Positions 1 to 9,100 of a stretch of 21,309 nucleotides of DNA are shown here, piece by piece (position 1 is the first letter of the stretch; each line of letters starts with the position of its first letter). Below the pieces are notes generated by a model. The model saw only the letters and a list, made by a program, of their open reading frames with translations, was not told where the DNA came from and did not search any database. Where the stretch lies: contig DBMK01000063.1 of the NCBI GenBank assembly GCA_002298885.1, positions 1 through 21,309 of the forward strand. The letters are read 5' to 3'. The translations under genes and the position numbers were made by a program. Source of the DNA: Anaerolineaceae bacterium UBA700. Its GTDB lineage: Bacteria; Chloroflexota; Anaerolineae; Anaerolineales; Anaerolineaceae.

Positions 1-38
1 CCAAAATTCTTTAACCCGAAATTTGATTATTTAATGTA

Positions 39-73
39 AATGACCTGCCGGTGCGCCGTTCCGGCAGGTCATT
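39..73. repeat. Perfect inverted repeat, strong hairpin
   Basis: Two perfectly complementary 13-base arms (39-51 and 61-73, first arm AATGACCTGCCGG) enclose a 9-base loop. After one mismatch the pairing continues for three more bases (35-37 with 75-77). It lies downstream of the minus-strand gene ending at 242. No clear T-run follows on either strand, so a bidirectional attenuator or an extragenic palindrome is as likely as an intrinsic terminator. Confidence 0.6.
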
Positions 74-189
74 CACAGAAGGAGGAGATGAAACCAATAA
101 AGTCGTTCAATCTCTATGCAAATAATAGCATAAAGCGCTCTAACGCGACTTAACGGATGCGAAAGGTCAGAATATTCATTCACTTCTAA

Positions 190-238
190 TTTTTTGAATT
201 GGATCGCGCTGCTTCGCAGCGCTATCCAATTCAAAAAA
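190..238. repeat. Long near-perfect palindrome just after the 508-residue gene
   Basis: The arms are TTTTTTGAATTGGAT (190-204) and its complement (224-238). Inside them, after one C/T mismatch, lies a 7-bp GCGCTGC/GCAGCGC stem closed by a TTC loop. The stem is about 22 bp in total and starts three bases past the stop codon of the minus-strand gene. The T-run is on the 5' side and the A-run on the 3' side on both strands. It therefore lacks the 3' U-tail of a canonical intrinsic terminator, although it must form a very stable 3'-end structure in the mRNA. Confidence 0.7.
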
Positions 239-241
239 ACC

Positions 242-1768
242 TTAGATTCCGGTCGGCTCCAGCGGCTGCCAGTTGATGTCCGGTTGGGTCAGCCAGCTTC
301 CACCGTAGATGGTTCCCAGTCCGTCGACCCAGTAGCGGTCGTAGCCGTTGGGCACTTTGTAAACGTCGCCGGAGGACGACGCCACGTCCTGCAGCCCGAG
401 GGTGGCATTGGAGCGCATCTCTGAAATGCGGTCGTAGGTGGCCTGGCGGTTCCAGTAGCTGTTCGTAATAATGTCGCTGGTTTCGCTCAAAGTCTGCGAG
501 ATCTGCGCCTGCCGGCGGCGGATGTCCGCCTGGGCGTTATTGATGTAGTTCTGCGCCAGGCCGCGCTCGCCGGCCTGCCATTGAGGGTTGATCTGCAGCG
601 TATTGAACGACCCGGTCAGCACCGGTTCCCAGGATTCCAGCTCAACTTCAGGAGCGCGGTAGACCATGTCGATCAGGGCGTTCCACATCGGCTGGCCCGG
701 CTGGCGCATCACCGAAACTCGTGATTTCTCACGCAGGCGCAGGCCGTTTTCGGTGTACACCACGTCCATCATCGCCACCGAAGTCTCAAAGGTGCCCAGG
801 GGATAGCCGCTGCGGGCCAGCTCCCATTGACTGATCTCCGACAGGTCCGGGCGTTCGATCGCACTGACCAACTGCACGTCGCGGTGGACCTGGCGGGCCT
901 GGCCCATCACGGTCTGTGGGATAAATTTTGAAGCCGGCATGAATCCCAGGCTAGGGTAACCGGTGGGAAAGGCGAAGAACGACATCATTGGCTCGGTGAA
1001 GGCCCAGGTATAGCTCGGCATCGAGACCATTACCGTGCCCTGCGGGTCGCGTCCAACGCTGAACTGGAGCGACCCGGCTCCGCCGACGTTGTTGCGGTTC
1101 ACACCGCCGCGAAAGGCCCAGCCTGCGGGGATCTGGAGGGTGAAGGCGCCCTCCATCGGCTCGCGCACCATCTGGCGCGGCATTTGCTGCCCGGTAGTGC
1201 GGAAAGTGGCCAGGATCTTCGCCATCAGGTGACCGAGCTGAGCCAGGGTATCCGGTGGAGCATTGTAGCCGGAGATAATGCAGTTTTGGCCCTCGACCAG
1301 GATGTTGTAAATGCCCTCGATGGGCTGCCCGTAGCGCACAGCGCGCGTGCGGATGGTGATGCGGTTCGAATCGGGGGATACATTGCCCTGTTGCCAGGCC
1401 TGGAAGTTCTGCATCACCTGGCGGCCCAGGGCCACGAACTTGGCCGCAACCGCCTGCGCCGTGGTGGGCGTCGGGTTGGTGAACGGGGCAATCCCCGCAG
1501 AGGTATACCCCACCGGGTCGCCTTTGATCGTCGTCTGGCCCTGGAAGGTGGTCACCTCCCACCCCGGCGGGTGGGCCACCGTAAATCCCAGCCACGCATC
1601 CTGGAAGAGCGTCCACCCCTGGGGCAGTTCAACTTGAGGGGCGGGTTCAGGCCTGCCCGCGGGCTTGTCGGTTGCCACCCCGCCCGCCAGGCCTACCCGG
1701 CAATAAGGACAGGCATTCATACCGGCTTGCACCGGGGCGCCGCATTTCGGACAGGTCAGGGCTTCCAT
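242..1768 (-). CDS. Zinc-ribbon protein with duplicated PsbP-like segments, function unknown
   Basis: A 508-residue protein. The N-terminus has two CxxC knuckles (CPKC at 6-9, CPYC at 20-23) forming a zinc-ribbon. A Pro/Ala-rich linker follows, then two segments that each begin with the same pattern, GFTVAHPPGWEV (about residue 61) and AFTLQIPAGWAF (about 208). This suggests a duplicated PsbP/DUF1795-like fold. A Gln/Arg/Ala-rich helix (about 400-430) precedes a C-terminal Tyr/Trp/Gly-rich domain (VPNGYDRYWVDG). No signal peptide or membrane segment is visible, so it is probably cytoplasmic. The start is the ATG seven bases after a TATAAT box, implying a leaderless mRNA. I do not recognise a specific function. 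The zinc-ribbon call is secure; the PsbP-like resemblance is tentative. Confidence 0.85.
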   Translation of the reverse strand: MEALTCPKCGAPVQAGMNACPYCRVGLAGGVATDKPAGRPEPAPQVELPQGWTLFQDAWLGFTVAHPPGWEVTTFQGQTTIKGDPVGYTSAGIAPFTNPTPTTAQAVAAKFVALGRQVMQNFQAWQQGNVSPDSNRITIRTRAVRYGQPIEGIYNILVEGQNCIISGYNAPPDTLAQLGHLMAKILATFRTTGQQMPRQMVREPMEGAFTLQIPAGWAFRGGVNRNNVGGAGSLQFSVGRDPQGTVMVSMPSYTWAFTEPMMSFFAFPTGYPSLGFMPASKFIPQTVMGQARQVHRDVQLVSAIERPDLSEISQWELARSGYPLGTFETSVAMMDVVYTENGLRLREKSRVSVMRQPGQPMWNALIDMVYRAPEVELESWEPVLTGSFNTLQINPQWQAGERGLAQNYINNAQADIRRRQAQISQTLSETSDIITNSYWNRQATYDRISEMRSNATLGLQDVASSSGDVYKVPNGYDRYWVDGLGTIYGGSWLTQPDINWQPLEPTGI

Positions 1769-1775
1769 AATTTAA

Positions 1776-1804
1776 ATTATACCTTTGGAAAAGTTGATAG
1801 CCAA
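1776..1804 (-). promoter_or_regulatory. Promoter of the zinc-ribbon gene, leaderless type
   Basis: On the minus strand TTGGCT (1804-1799), a 17-bp spacer and TATAAT (1781-1776) fit a sigma-70-type promoter. The -10 box ends seven bases before the ATG at 1768, so transcription should start at or within a base or two of the start codon, leaving no room for a Shine-Dalgarno site. Confidence 0.65.
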
Positions 1805-1807
1805 CTT
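1791..1807. promoter_or_regulatory. Inverted repeat shared by two divergent promoters
   Basis: AAGTTG (1791-1796) and CAACTT (1802-1807) are perfect complements around a 5-base spacer. The repeat covers parts of the -35 boxes of both divergent promoters, so a protein bound here could control both genes. It could also be chance, given the short arms. Confidence 0.35.
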
Positions 1808-1822
1808 GAGGTAGACTATAAT
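1794..1822 (+). promoter_or_regulatory. Promoter of the TPR-like gene
   Basis: TTGATA (1794-1799), a 17-bp spacer and TATAAT (1817-1822) form a good sigma-70-type promoter. The predicted transcript begins near 1829, giving a 5' leader of only about nine bases before the ATG at 1838. Confidence 0.65.
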
Positions 1823-1837
1823 TGCCTGCCAACCAAT

Positions 1838-2224
1838 ATGTTTAATTTTAGCGCCACATCTATCACGGATAACCCGGTAATTAGATTATGCATTGAAGGC
1901 ACCCAGGCAGAATTCGCCGGCAAGCCTGGCGAAGCCTCGAGGCTTTATTGGCAGGCCTGGGAATCGGCGAAAGATGATTTTGAGGCCTGCGTTGCCGCTC
2001 ACTACGTGGCCCGATTTCAAGAGACTCCCGAAGACAGACTGCGCTGGAACCTGGAGGCGCTAAAGCGCGCCGAAGCCGCGCAACCTGACCGCGTCAAGGA
2101 CTTCTTCCCGTCGCTTTACGTGAATTTGGGACACTCGTACGAGCTGTTGGGGAACAGGACTGAAGCGGACCGCTATTTAGATTTGGCCGGCGGCCTGGGG
2201 GACATTCACAGATTTTCATCCTGA
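1838..2224 (+). CDS. Small TPR-like protein
   Basis: A 128-residue all-helical protein. It contains repeat-like pairs typical of tetratricopeptide proteins: a first pair with AGKPGEASRLYWQAWESAKDD, a second with RLRWNLEALKRAE, and a last with LYVNLGHSYELLGNRTEADRY. TPR modules mediate protein-protein contacts; no catalytic motif is present. I chose the ATG at 1838 because it follows the promoter at 1794-1822. The frame is open further upstream, but that part is antisense to the zinc-ribbon gene. There is no Shine-Dalgarno site in the short leader. Proteins of this type are common in soil bacteria as orphan single-domain proteins, some with misleading rRNA methyltransferase names. I see no methyltransferase motif. 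Confidence 0.75.
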   Translation: MFNFSATSITDNPVIRLCIEGTQAEFAGKPGEASRLYWQAWESAKDDFEACVAAHYVARFQETPEDRLRWNLEALKRAEAAQPDRVKDFFPSLYVNLGHSYELLGNRTEADRYLDLAGGLGDIHRFSS

Positions 2225-2315
2225 TCGTGCTCGCCAGCGGGGATGGGCGCGTTATCCGGCCACACGGGTAGCCGCATCGGTCGGCGAGGGCCCGATTATG
2301 CCTCCAGTACATCTT

Positions 2316-2744
2316 TCAAGCTCGTAAGGCATCCTTCCAGCCCTGCTGGTGTTGGTCGCGCTGCTCGACGCCGCTGAAATTGGCGTGCTGAAGTACCAGC
2401 TCGGTTTTATTTCCCACCTCGTTAAATTCGAGCGTCACCAGGGCCTCCGGTCCAGCCTCGCCTTCCCACGACCAGGTAAAGGCCAGCCTCTCTGGCGGCT
2501 GGATCAGCCGGTACTCGCCGGTGGCAATGCTGGGCTGATTCCTGCCGGGGTTGAGCATGCCCATGCGGTACCGCCCCCCAACCCGCAGGTCCACCTCGGC
2601 AAGCACCGGGATCGCCTCGGGGCTTGCCCGGAACCACTTCATCAGCATCTCGGGCTCGGTCCAGGCCCGAAAGACCCGCTCGCGCCGGGTGTTGATCAGG
2701 ATGCGCATCTCCAGCCGGGTTGGGTCAAGCGTTGGGCCGGTCAT
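2316..2744 (-). CDS. SRPBCC/AHSA1-family protein, 3' end apparently frameshifted
   Basis: A 142-residue START-like (SRPBCC, Activator of Hsp90 ATPase homologue 1-like) protein. Typical landmarks are RERVFRAWTEPEMLMKWF near the N-terminus, VGGRYRMGM in the middle, LVTLEFNEVGNKTELVL and HQQGW at the C-terminus. The family has a hydrophobic ligand cavity and is often encoded next to an ArsR repressor, as here. I chose the ATG at 2744 because AAGGAG lies seven bases upstream; another ATG at 2759 is possible. After HQQGW the frame gives KDALRA and stops at 2316. One extra base there would instead yield GWEGCLTSLKDVLEA, the usual family ending, with a stop at 2296. So the gene seems to have lost a base (GGG to GG), or the sequence has an error. 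Confidence 0.85.
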   Translation of the reverse strand: MTGPTLDPTRLEMRILINTRRERVFRAWTEPEMLMKWFRASPEAIPVLAEVDLRVGGRYRMGMLNPGRNQPSIATGEYRLIQPPERLAFTWSWEGEAGPEALVTLEFNEVGNKTELVLQHANFSGVEQRDQHQQGWKDALRA

Positions 2745-2805
2745 AAACTTCTCCTTCATCCTCCCCGCTTTCGATGAAATCTGCCAAGGATTGGAGCCGG
2801 GCTTC

Positions 2806-3087
2806 TCAGAAGGGGCGGTAGAAATTCAGCCACTCGCTGGCATTTTGCATCGGGCCGGGCACCAGGCGGCAGTAATGCACCCTTCCGACCTTGTGCCGCT
2901 CGATCAGGCCGGCTTCTTCCATAATGCGCAGATGTTTGGAGATCGCCGGCAGCGACACGTCGTACGGCTCCGCCAGCTCGGTGACCCCCGCCCACCCCTG
3001 CGCAAGGCGGGCCAGGATGCCGCGCCGGATGGGGCTTGCCAGGGCGTTAAAAGTCTTATCCAGGCCTTCTTCGGAATAGTTAACCAT
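2806..3087 (-). CDS. ArsR-family repressor, shortened by in-frame TGA
   Basis: A 93-residue winged helix-turn-helix protein of the ArsR type found beside SRPBCC genes: ALASPIRRGILARL, then recognition helix VSLPAISKHLRIMEEAGLI, then wing HKVGRVHYCRL. It has no Cys/His metal site, so it is probably not a metal sensor. The frame stops at TGA 2808-2806 after WLNFYRPF. Read through, it continues EARLQSLADFIESGEDE and ends at 2725, overlapping the start of the next gene. The family has FWE at this position, so the TGA most likely replaces a TGG Trp codon. I chose ATG 3087 because the promoter and operator upstream exclude the TTG at 3123. The mRNA is probably leaderless. It likely forms an operon with the SRPBCC gene and represses itself. 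Confidence 0.8.
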   Translation of the reverse strand: MVNYSEEGLDKTFNALASPIRRGILARLAQGWAGVTELAEPYDVSLPAISKHLRIMEEAGLIERHKVGRVHYCRLVPGPMQNASEWLNFYRPF

Positions 3088-3097
3088 GCAGTTAACT
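3078..3097. promoter_or_regulatory. Operator-like palindrome over the ArsR start codon
   Basis: AGTTAAC (3078-3084) and GTTAACT (3091-3097) are perfect 7-bp inverted arms with a 6-bp spacer. The repeat spans the -10 end, the predicted transcription start and the ATG at 3087-3085. This is an ideal site for autorepression by the ArsR protein. Confidence 0.65.
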
Positions 3098-3123
3098 CTA
3101 GAAGGGGTTGGAGTCAGTGTCAA
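3095..3123 (-). promoter_or_regulatory. Promoter of the arsR-SRPBCC pair
   Basis: On the minus strand a consensus TTGACA (3123-3118), a 17-bp spacer and TAGAGT (3100-3095) form a promoter. The predicted start of transcription falls within about a base of the ATG at 3087, so the message has no leader. Confidence 0.65.
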
Positions 3124-3141
3124 GGGGCGGGGTAGGGATAT

Positions 3142-6100
3142 TTAATCAGCGCCCATCATTATTTTAACGATGTGCTCCTTGCCATCATCCACCAGCGGAA
3201 CCGTCCCATCAGGGACCGCCACTCCATCCACTTCCACGTCCCGTACGCCGTGGGAGACGTGCTCGGGATTGGTTACCTCGATCTTGTATGTGGATTGACC
3301 GAAGCGGTAGACGATCTCGAACCGGTCCCAGGTGGGAGGAATCACCGGGTAGACGTGCAGTGCATTGGCGCTCTTCTTGAAACCGAGTATCGCTTCGAGG
3401 CCTACCCGGTACATCCAGGCGGCCGAGCCGGTATACCACGTCCAACCGCCGCGCCCCAGGTAGGCCGGGTTGGAGTATATGTCGGCGCAGATGACGTACG
3501 GCTCGATGCGGTAAGCCGCCGCCTTTTGGACTGTGTCTGAATGGAAGATGGGGTTGAGCATATCAAACAGCAGCCCGGCTTTTTCTCCATCGCCCAGGCG
3601 GGCAAAGGCCAGGGCGGTCCAGGTGGCGGCGTGGGTGTACTGCCCGCCGTTCTCGCGGATCCCCGGCAGGTAGCCCTTGATGTAGCCCGGATCGCGGGTC
3701 GAGCGATCGAACGGGGGCGTGAAGAGAAGCGACAGCCCTTCTTGCGGGCGGACCAGGCGCTGCATCACGGACTGCATGGCCTGGCGGCTGCGTTCGGGGG
3801 CGCCGGCCCGGCTGAGCACCGACCATGATTGGGCGATGGCGTCGATCTGGCACTCTTCATCCTCAGTTGAGCCGAGCGGCGTGCCGTCGTCGTAGTAGGC
3901 CCGCCGGTACCAGGCTCCGTCCCAGGCGGATTCTTCGAGGGCGGCGGCGTATTCGTTAGCCAACACCTGGTAGTGCCTCGCCGATTCTGGGTCTCCATAT
4001 TGCCCGCAGATCTCGCCGAAACGCTTGAGCACATCGATCAAGAACCAGCCCAGCCATACGCTTTCACCCTTGCCACCCTCGCCAACCCGGTTATAGCCGT
4101 CGTTCCAGTCGCCGGTGCCGATCAAGGGCAGGCCGTGTGGGCCGCGGGTGGCGCTCTTGGCAATTGCTCGGCGGCAGTGCTCGATCAGCGGATAGGTCTC
4201 GCGGGTTTGAGGGTACTGGTTGTAGCGCTCGCCCTCGCCCTCCGCCAACGGCGGTGCTTTTAGGAAGGGCAGCGGCTCGTCCAGAATGCTCGCGTCGCCG
4301 GTTGTTTCAACGTACTCGGCGGTGACGTAAGGCAGCCAAAGCAAGTCGTCGGAGATGCGCGTGCGCACTCCCCGGCCGGACGGCGGATGCCACCAATGCA
4401 GCACGTCGCCCTCCTCGAACTGGCGTTGGGCCGCGTTGAGGATCTGGCTACGGACGATACCCGGGTCGATGGGCAGCACAGCCAGCACGTCCTGGAGCTG
4501 GTCACGGAAGCCGAATGCCCCGCTGGGTTGGTAGAAGGCCGAGCGGCCCCAGATGCGGCAGGAGAGGCTCTGGTAGAGCATCCAGCGGTTGAGGATCAGG
4601 TCGGTGGCGGGCTGAGGGGTATGCACCTGCAGCGTATCCAGCAAGCGGTCCCAAAAGGCGTGCGTGCGTTCCAGGGCAGCGCCAACGTAGGCCGGCTCAT
4701 GGTATTTTTGCGCCAACTGCATCGCCTGCTCCCGATTGCTTCCCTGTCCGAGGACGAAGTAGATTTCTTCGACCGCACCCGGGTGCAGGTCCATATGCAC
4801 CTGCAGCGCCGCGCATGGGTCCTCGCCCGGCGTGATGCGGGTTTCGAGCCCGATACGCTTCAAGGCAGCCGGCAGGGCAGGCGACCCGCCTCGGCCGAGG
4901 AACTCAGTGCGGTCGGATGTCAGTCCATGTACCGGCAGGCTGGTGGTGAGGAAGGCGACGCGCTCGCCGAACTCGGCGCTGTAGGGGTTGGCGGCCATCA
5001 GGCAGGCCTCGGCTGCATCGTATTCCGGGATGATGTACTGCATGGCCGCGGCGTGGGTGGTGCCCAACACCCATTCGACGTATTGGGTTGCGGTAATGCG
5101 GCGGGTGTGCGCCCAGGTGTTTTCAACCTGCAGGTGGATTATTTTAACCGGGTCTTCCGGGCTGGCAAACAAGGTCAGGCGCTGGCGCAAACCGTGAGAG
5201 TTGTGCTCGAAGATGGTGTAGCCTGCCCCGTGGGTCACTCGATATGGTGTATTTTCGCCTGCGGGCAGCGGTGTGGGTGTCCACACCGCGCCGGTCTCCT
5301 CGTCGCGCAGATAGAGCGCCTCGCCACTTGGGTCGCTTACCGGGTCGTTCGACCAGGGCGTCAGCCGGTTCTCGCCGCTGTTGACTGCCCATGTACATTG
5401 GCTTCCGGCTTCCGAAACCATGAAGCCAAAGCCGGGGTACCCGATCACGTTGACCCAGGGAGCGGGTGTGACCCTACCGAGCGGCAGGTCGATGACGTAT
5501 TCGCGCCCATCTGCGCTGAAACCGCCGTAGCCATTGTCGAACTGCAGAGGCGGGATAGGACGCAGCGGGTCCTCGGCGGTGGGATTGGGTGCGTTTTCCA
5601 TCGGAACGGCGGGGATGAACTCGGGCAGGTGGTGCACCTGGATTGGATAGGTCGGCATCTGCTCGTCCAGGCTTCCTCTCGCCCCGTTGAGCACGAAGCG
5701 CCCGGCAGTCTGCAGCAGGGTACGCTCTTCGGCGTTCATCTGGTCGGCGAAAAGGATGAAGATGCCGCCGCGTTGGTTGAGCCACTGTTCGCCGTCCATG
5801 CGGCTGACCAGCCGGTGCAGCATCCCGTTCAACTCGGCCCCGTAATCGGTCTGTTGATGGTTGAGGATCACCAGGTCCATCAGCATGCGCCGGTTACGCA
5901 GGTATTCGTGCACCTGAAGCGCTTCGAGGACCAGGTCCACCTGTTTGGGGTCCTCAAGCTCCACCAGCAGGATCGGATAATCGCCGGAGATGCCGAAGCG
6001 CCACAGCCCGGACTGGTTGAGGCAGTTGGCGGCGATGGCTTCCGAGGCGGCGCGCACTTCCTTGAAAGGGTAAAGCAGCGACGACAGCACCTGCAGGGTG

Positions 6101-9100
6101 TTCTTGAAAACCCGCGTATTAAAATTTTCCTTCCCCAGCCAGGCCTGAGCCGCGATGTTGGCTTGGTGGAAGGTGCGCACGATCAGCTCCCAACCATGAT
6201 AGCGCTGTGCCAGCGCCAGAATTGTCTCGCGGTCGTCGGCTGCAAAGGTCAGGTAGGCCAGTTCGGTGCTCTCGTGAGCCTTAACATCCACCTCCTGACC
6301 GATAGCAAAGATTGGGTCGAGCGTCGCTCCGCTCGTCCCACTCAGATATTCCTCAGAAAGTAGCGCGGCCGGGTTGCGCGGAGTACGGCCTCGTCCGAGG
6401 AAGCGGGAACGGTCGCCTTCGTGGCGCACGGGCAGCGGATTGTCTTCCTTGGTCACCAGCATGTGGCCCACGAAGAGCGGCGCTTCCTGATCCGAGCGCG
6501 GCCGGCGCTTGAAGAGCTGCAGATCAAGCTCGGCTACGAATTCGCTCTCGATGAACAGTTTATTGAAAGCCGGGTGGCGGGTGTCAGAGGCCTGCTGGCT
6601 CAGAATGACCTCGCCATAGGAGGTCAGGCGCAGTCGGCGCGCCTGGCCGCTTTCGTTGTGTAGATGGATTCGCCGGATTTCAACCGGGTCGTCGGGCGCT
6701 ACGGCTACCTCCATGGTCGAGGTGATGCCGTTCTCGCTGCGCCGGAAGACGGCCATGTGGGCGAAGTAAGTCACCTGCTCGTTCGCCGGGTCGCCTGGGA
6801 TGGGTTGGAATCCGGCCGACCACAGTCCCGCCGCGTCTGGCTGCCGGTTGGTGCCTTCCTTCAAATCTTGAATGTAGATCCAGCTTCCCCAAGGATCGAG
6901 CGCACCGTCCGGCTGCCAGCGGGTCAGGTCGACCCCGCGCCAGCTGCTGTACCCCCCGCTCATGTTGGAAATAAGCAGGTTGTAACTGCCGTTCGAAAGC
7001 AGGTTCATCTGAGGGATGGGGGTTTGCACCGGCACGCTCCACGGGTCGATTTCCACCAGGGCGGCGGTCAGCCGGCGGATCCCCTTGACGTCCTCAGCGT
7101 ACGGATTTTGTAGCGGGACGGCTTGAGGCACCTGTTCCTGCAGCAGCAGCTCGGTGCTCTGGATGCGCGGGTCGGCATGCATCCGCCTTACCATAACGTC
7201 CTTGTGGAAGAAATTGACCAGCCCCATCAGGATCATGCCCTGGTGGTGAGACATATATTCGCGCACCACCGTCGAGGAGGTGCCCTGGGGCAGCCTCTCG
7301 GGGGTGAAATCGATCGATTCGTATAACCCGTATAGTCCTAAGCAGCCGCAATCCACCAACCTTGCCAGGTTTTCAGCCACTGCCTTTGAATCGAACTGGA
7401 CTGCCATCAGGCTTGCGTAAGGGGCGATGACCAGGTCATCGCCCAGACCGCGCTTGAAACCCAGCCCAGGTACACCGAAGGCGCGGTACTGGTAATTTTG
7501 GTTGGCGTCGAAGCGGAAAAAACCAGCTTCCGAAATCCCCCAGGGTACGCCGCGTTCTTTTGCATAGGCGATCTGGCGTTGCACGGCTCCTCGGGCGCTG
7601 TCTGCCAGCAGCGTGCCGGCGTAGGAGCGCAGGAAGAGCGGGGGCATCAGGTATTCGAACATGGTTGCGCTCCACGAGAGCAGAACGGGCATCCCCTCGA
7701 CCCGGGTCAGTGGGCGGCTGAGCTGCAGCCAGTGCGATTGAGGTACCTCTCCCTTTGCCAAAGCCACTATTGAGGCGATACGTGCTTCGGACGCCAGCAG
7801 GTCGTAAAAGTTATTGTCGAGTTGGCCTGCGTCCAGGTTGAAACCGAGATGGAACACGCGCCGCTGGGGATGGTAAAGGTACTGGAAATCCATTTCGTCC
7901 ACGTACTTCTCTGCTAGTGCTGCAAGCTGGGCGAACCCGATCAGTAAGGAGGATGCATTGGTTGAGGCCTGGGGCAATGCCTCCTCGAGGGTGAACAGCC
8001 ATTCGCTGGCTCTGGCGCGCAGACCTGGCTCCGGCTCTGGCGCCTGCGACTCCAGGGCCAGCAGCTCGCGCAGGGCTGTAATAGCTATAATTCCTTCCCG
8101 GGCGCACGTCCGGATCTGTCCGAGGCTCGGATTGTAAGGCAAAGCGGCGCGAAGTGCTGCGTAAGCCTCAGAAAAACGGGTCTGACTGAAAAGGGTTGAT
8201 GGTTGCTCCAATAAAGGTACCCAAGGAGCCAGCTCGTTAAGCGTGCGCTGCACGGCCAGATGCAGCCGTTCGACCTGTGGCACGACCTCCTGCAGTTTGC
8301 GCAGTGTATCCAGGTCGAACGCTGTGCGGCCGGCTTCAACCAGCTTCGTCAGCCGGCCGGACAGGTCGTGCCAGAAGGACCCGCTCGCCGTCTGAAACAC
8401 GGAGAACCACTGCTCAGGTTCGGCACGGATTGAAAGCACCCTGGCTCGCATCTCGGCAATCTGGTGGTTGATTTCGTCGACCTGCGGCTCGAAGCCGGGC
8501 TTGCGCATGCCGTTTAGCGTTTCAGTCAAGTTGGCCAGCGTGTCCAGGTAGCCCTGCCACAGATCCCAGCGGAATATGCGCTCTTCCGGCATGGACCTGC
8601 ACGCCTGGGCTGTGACGATGAGGCAGGCGGCCAGGTTGCCGCTGTCGACGGTGGAGACGTAACGCGGGTGAAGCGGCTGGAGGGTGAGCGTATCGTACCA
8701 GTTGAGGAAGTGCCCGCGGAAACGCTCCAGAAGTCCGAGTGTATCCATGGTGGTGGTCAGGCGGGTCGCCAATCCCAACTGGTCCAGGTAGCCGAGGTCA
8801 TAAGCGGCCAGGGTGGAAGTGAGCAGTAGGCCGATGTTGGAGGGCGAGGTGTGGTGGGCGATGATTCCCACCGGGGACTCCTGGAAATGGTCGGGTGGCA
8901 GCCAGTGGTCCTCGGGACCTACGAAGCGCTCGAAAAACCCCCAGGTGCGCCGCGCCACCTGGCGCAGGGCGGCCTCTTGCTGTGCGCTCAACTTTGCGGT
9001 TTTCACGACGATCGGCCGGCTGATCCACTGGGCGATGAGCGGAGAAACCAGCCACAGCAGCAGGATGGGAGATGCCAGGACGAGGGCTGGCGCAAGGCCG

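Noticed and set aside
88..153. A 21-codon open frame with an AGGAGG just upstream (plus strand)
   Set aside because: The Shine-Dalgarno-like site is only two bases from the ATG, the peptide has no recognisable feature and there is no clear promoter.
1184..1837. Upstream extension of the TPR-like gene
   Set aside because: The frame is open, but it is antisense to the zinc-ribbon gene, has no protein-like pattern, and a good promoter lies just before the ATG at 1838.
2195..2330. Possible frameshift continuing the TPR-like protein past 2224
   Set aside because: The alternative frame (TDFHPDRARQRGWARYP and on) does not resemble a TPR or the usual family ending; the stop at 2224 is plausible.
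2806..2808. TGA read as Trp by an alternative genetic code
   Set aside because: Other genes here end naturally at TGA (for example the ABC ATPase and the ICMT-like gene) and Trp is coded by TGG throughout; a nonsense mutation or sequence error is simpler.
4387..6363. A 658-codon plus-strand open frame inside the glucan synthase gene
   Set aside because: It is antisense to conserved GT36/GH94 sequence and shows no domain; long antisense frames are expected from the GC-rich codon bias.
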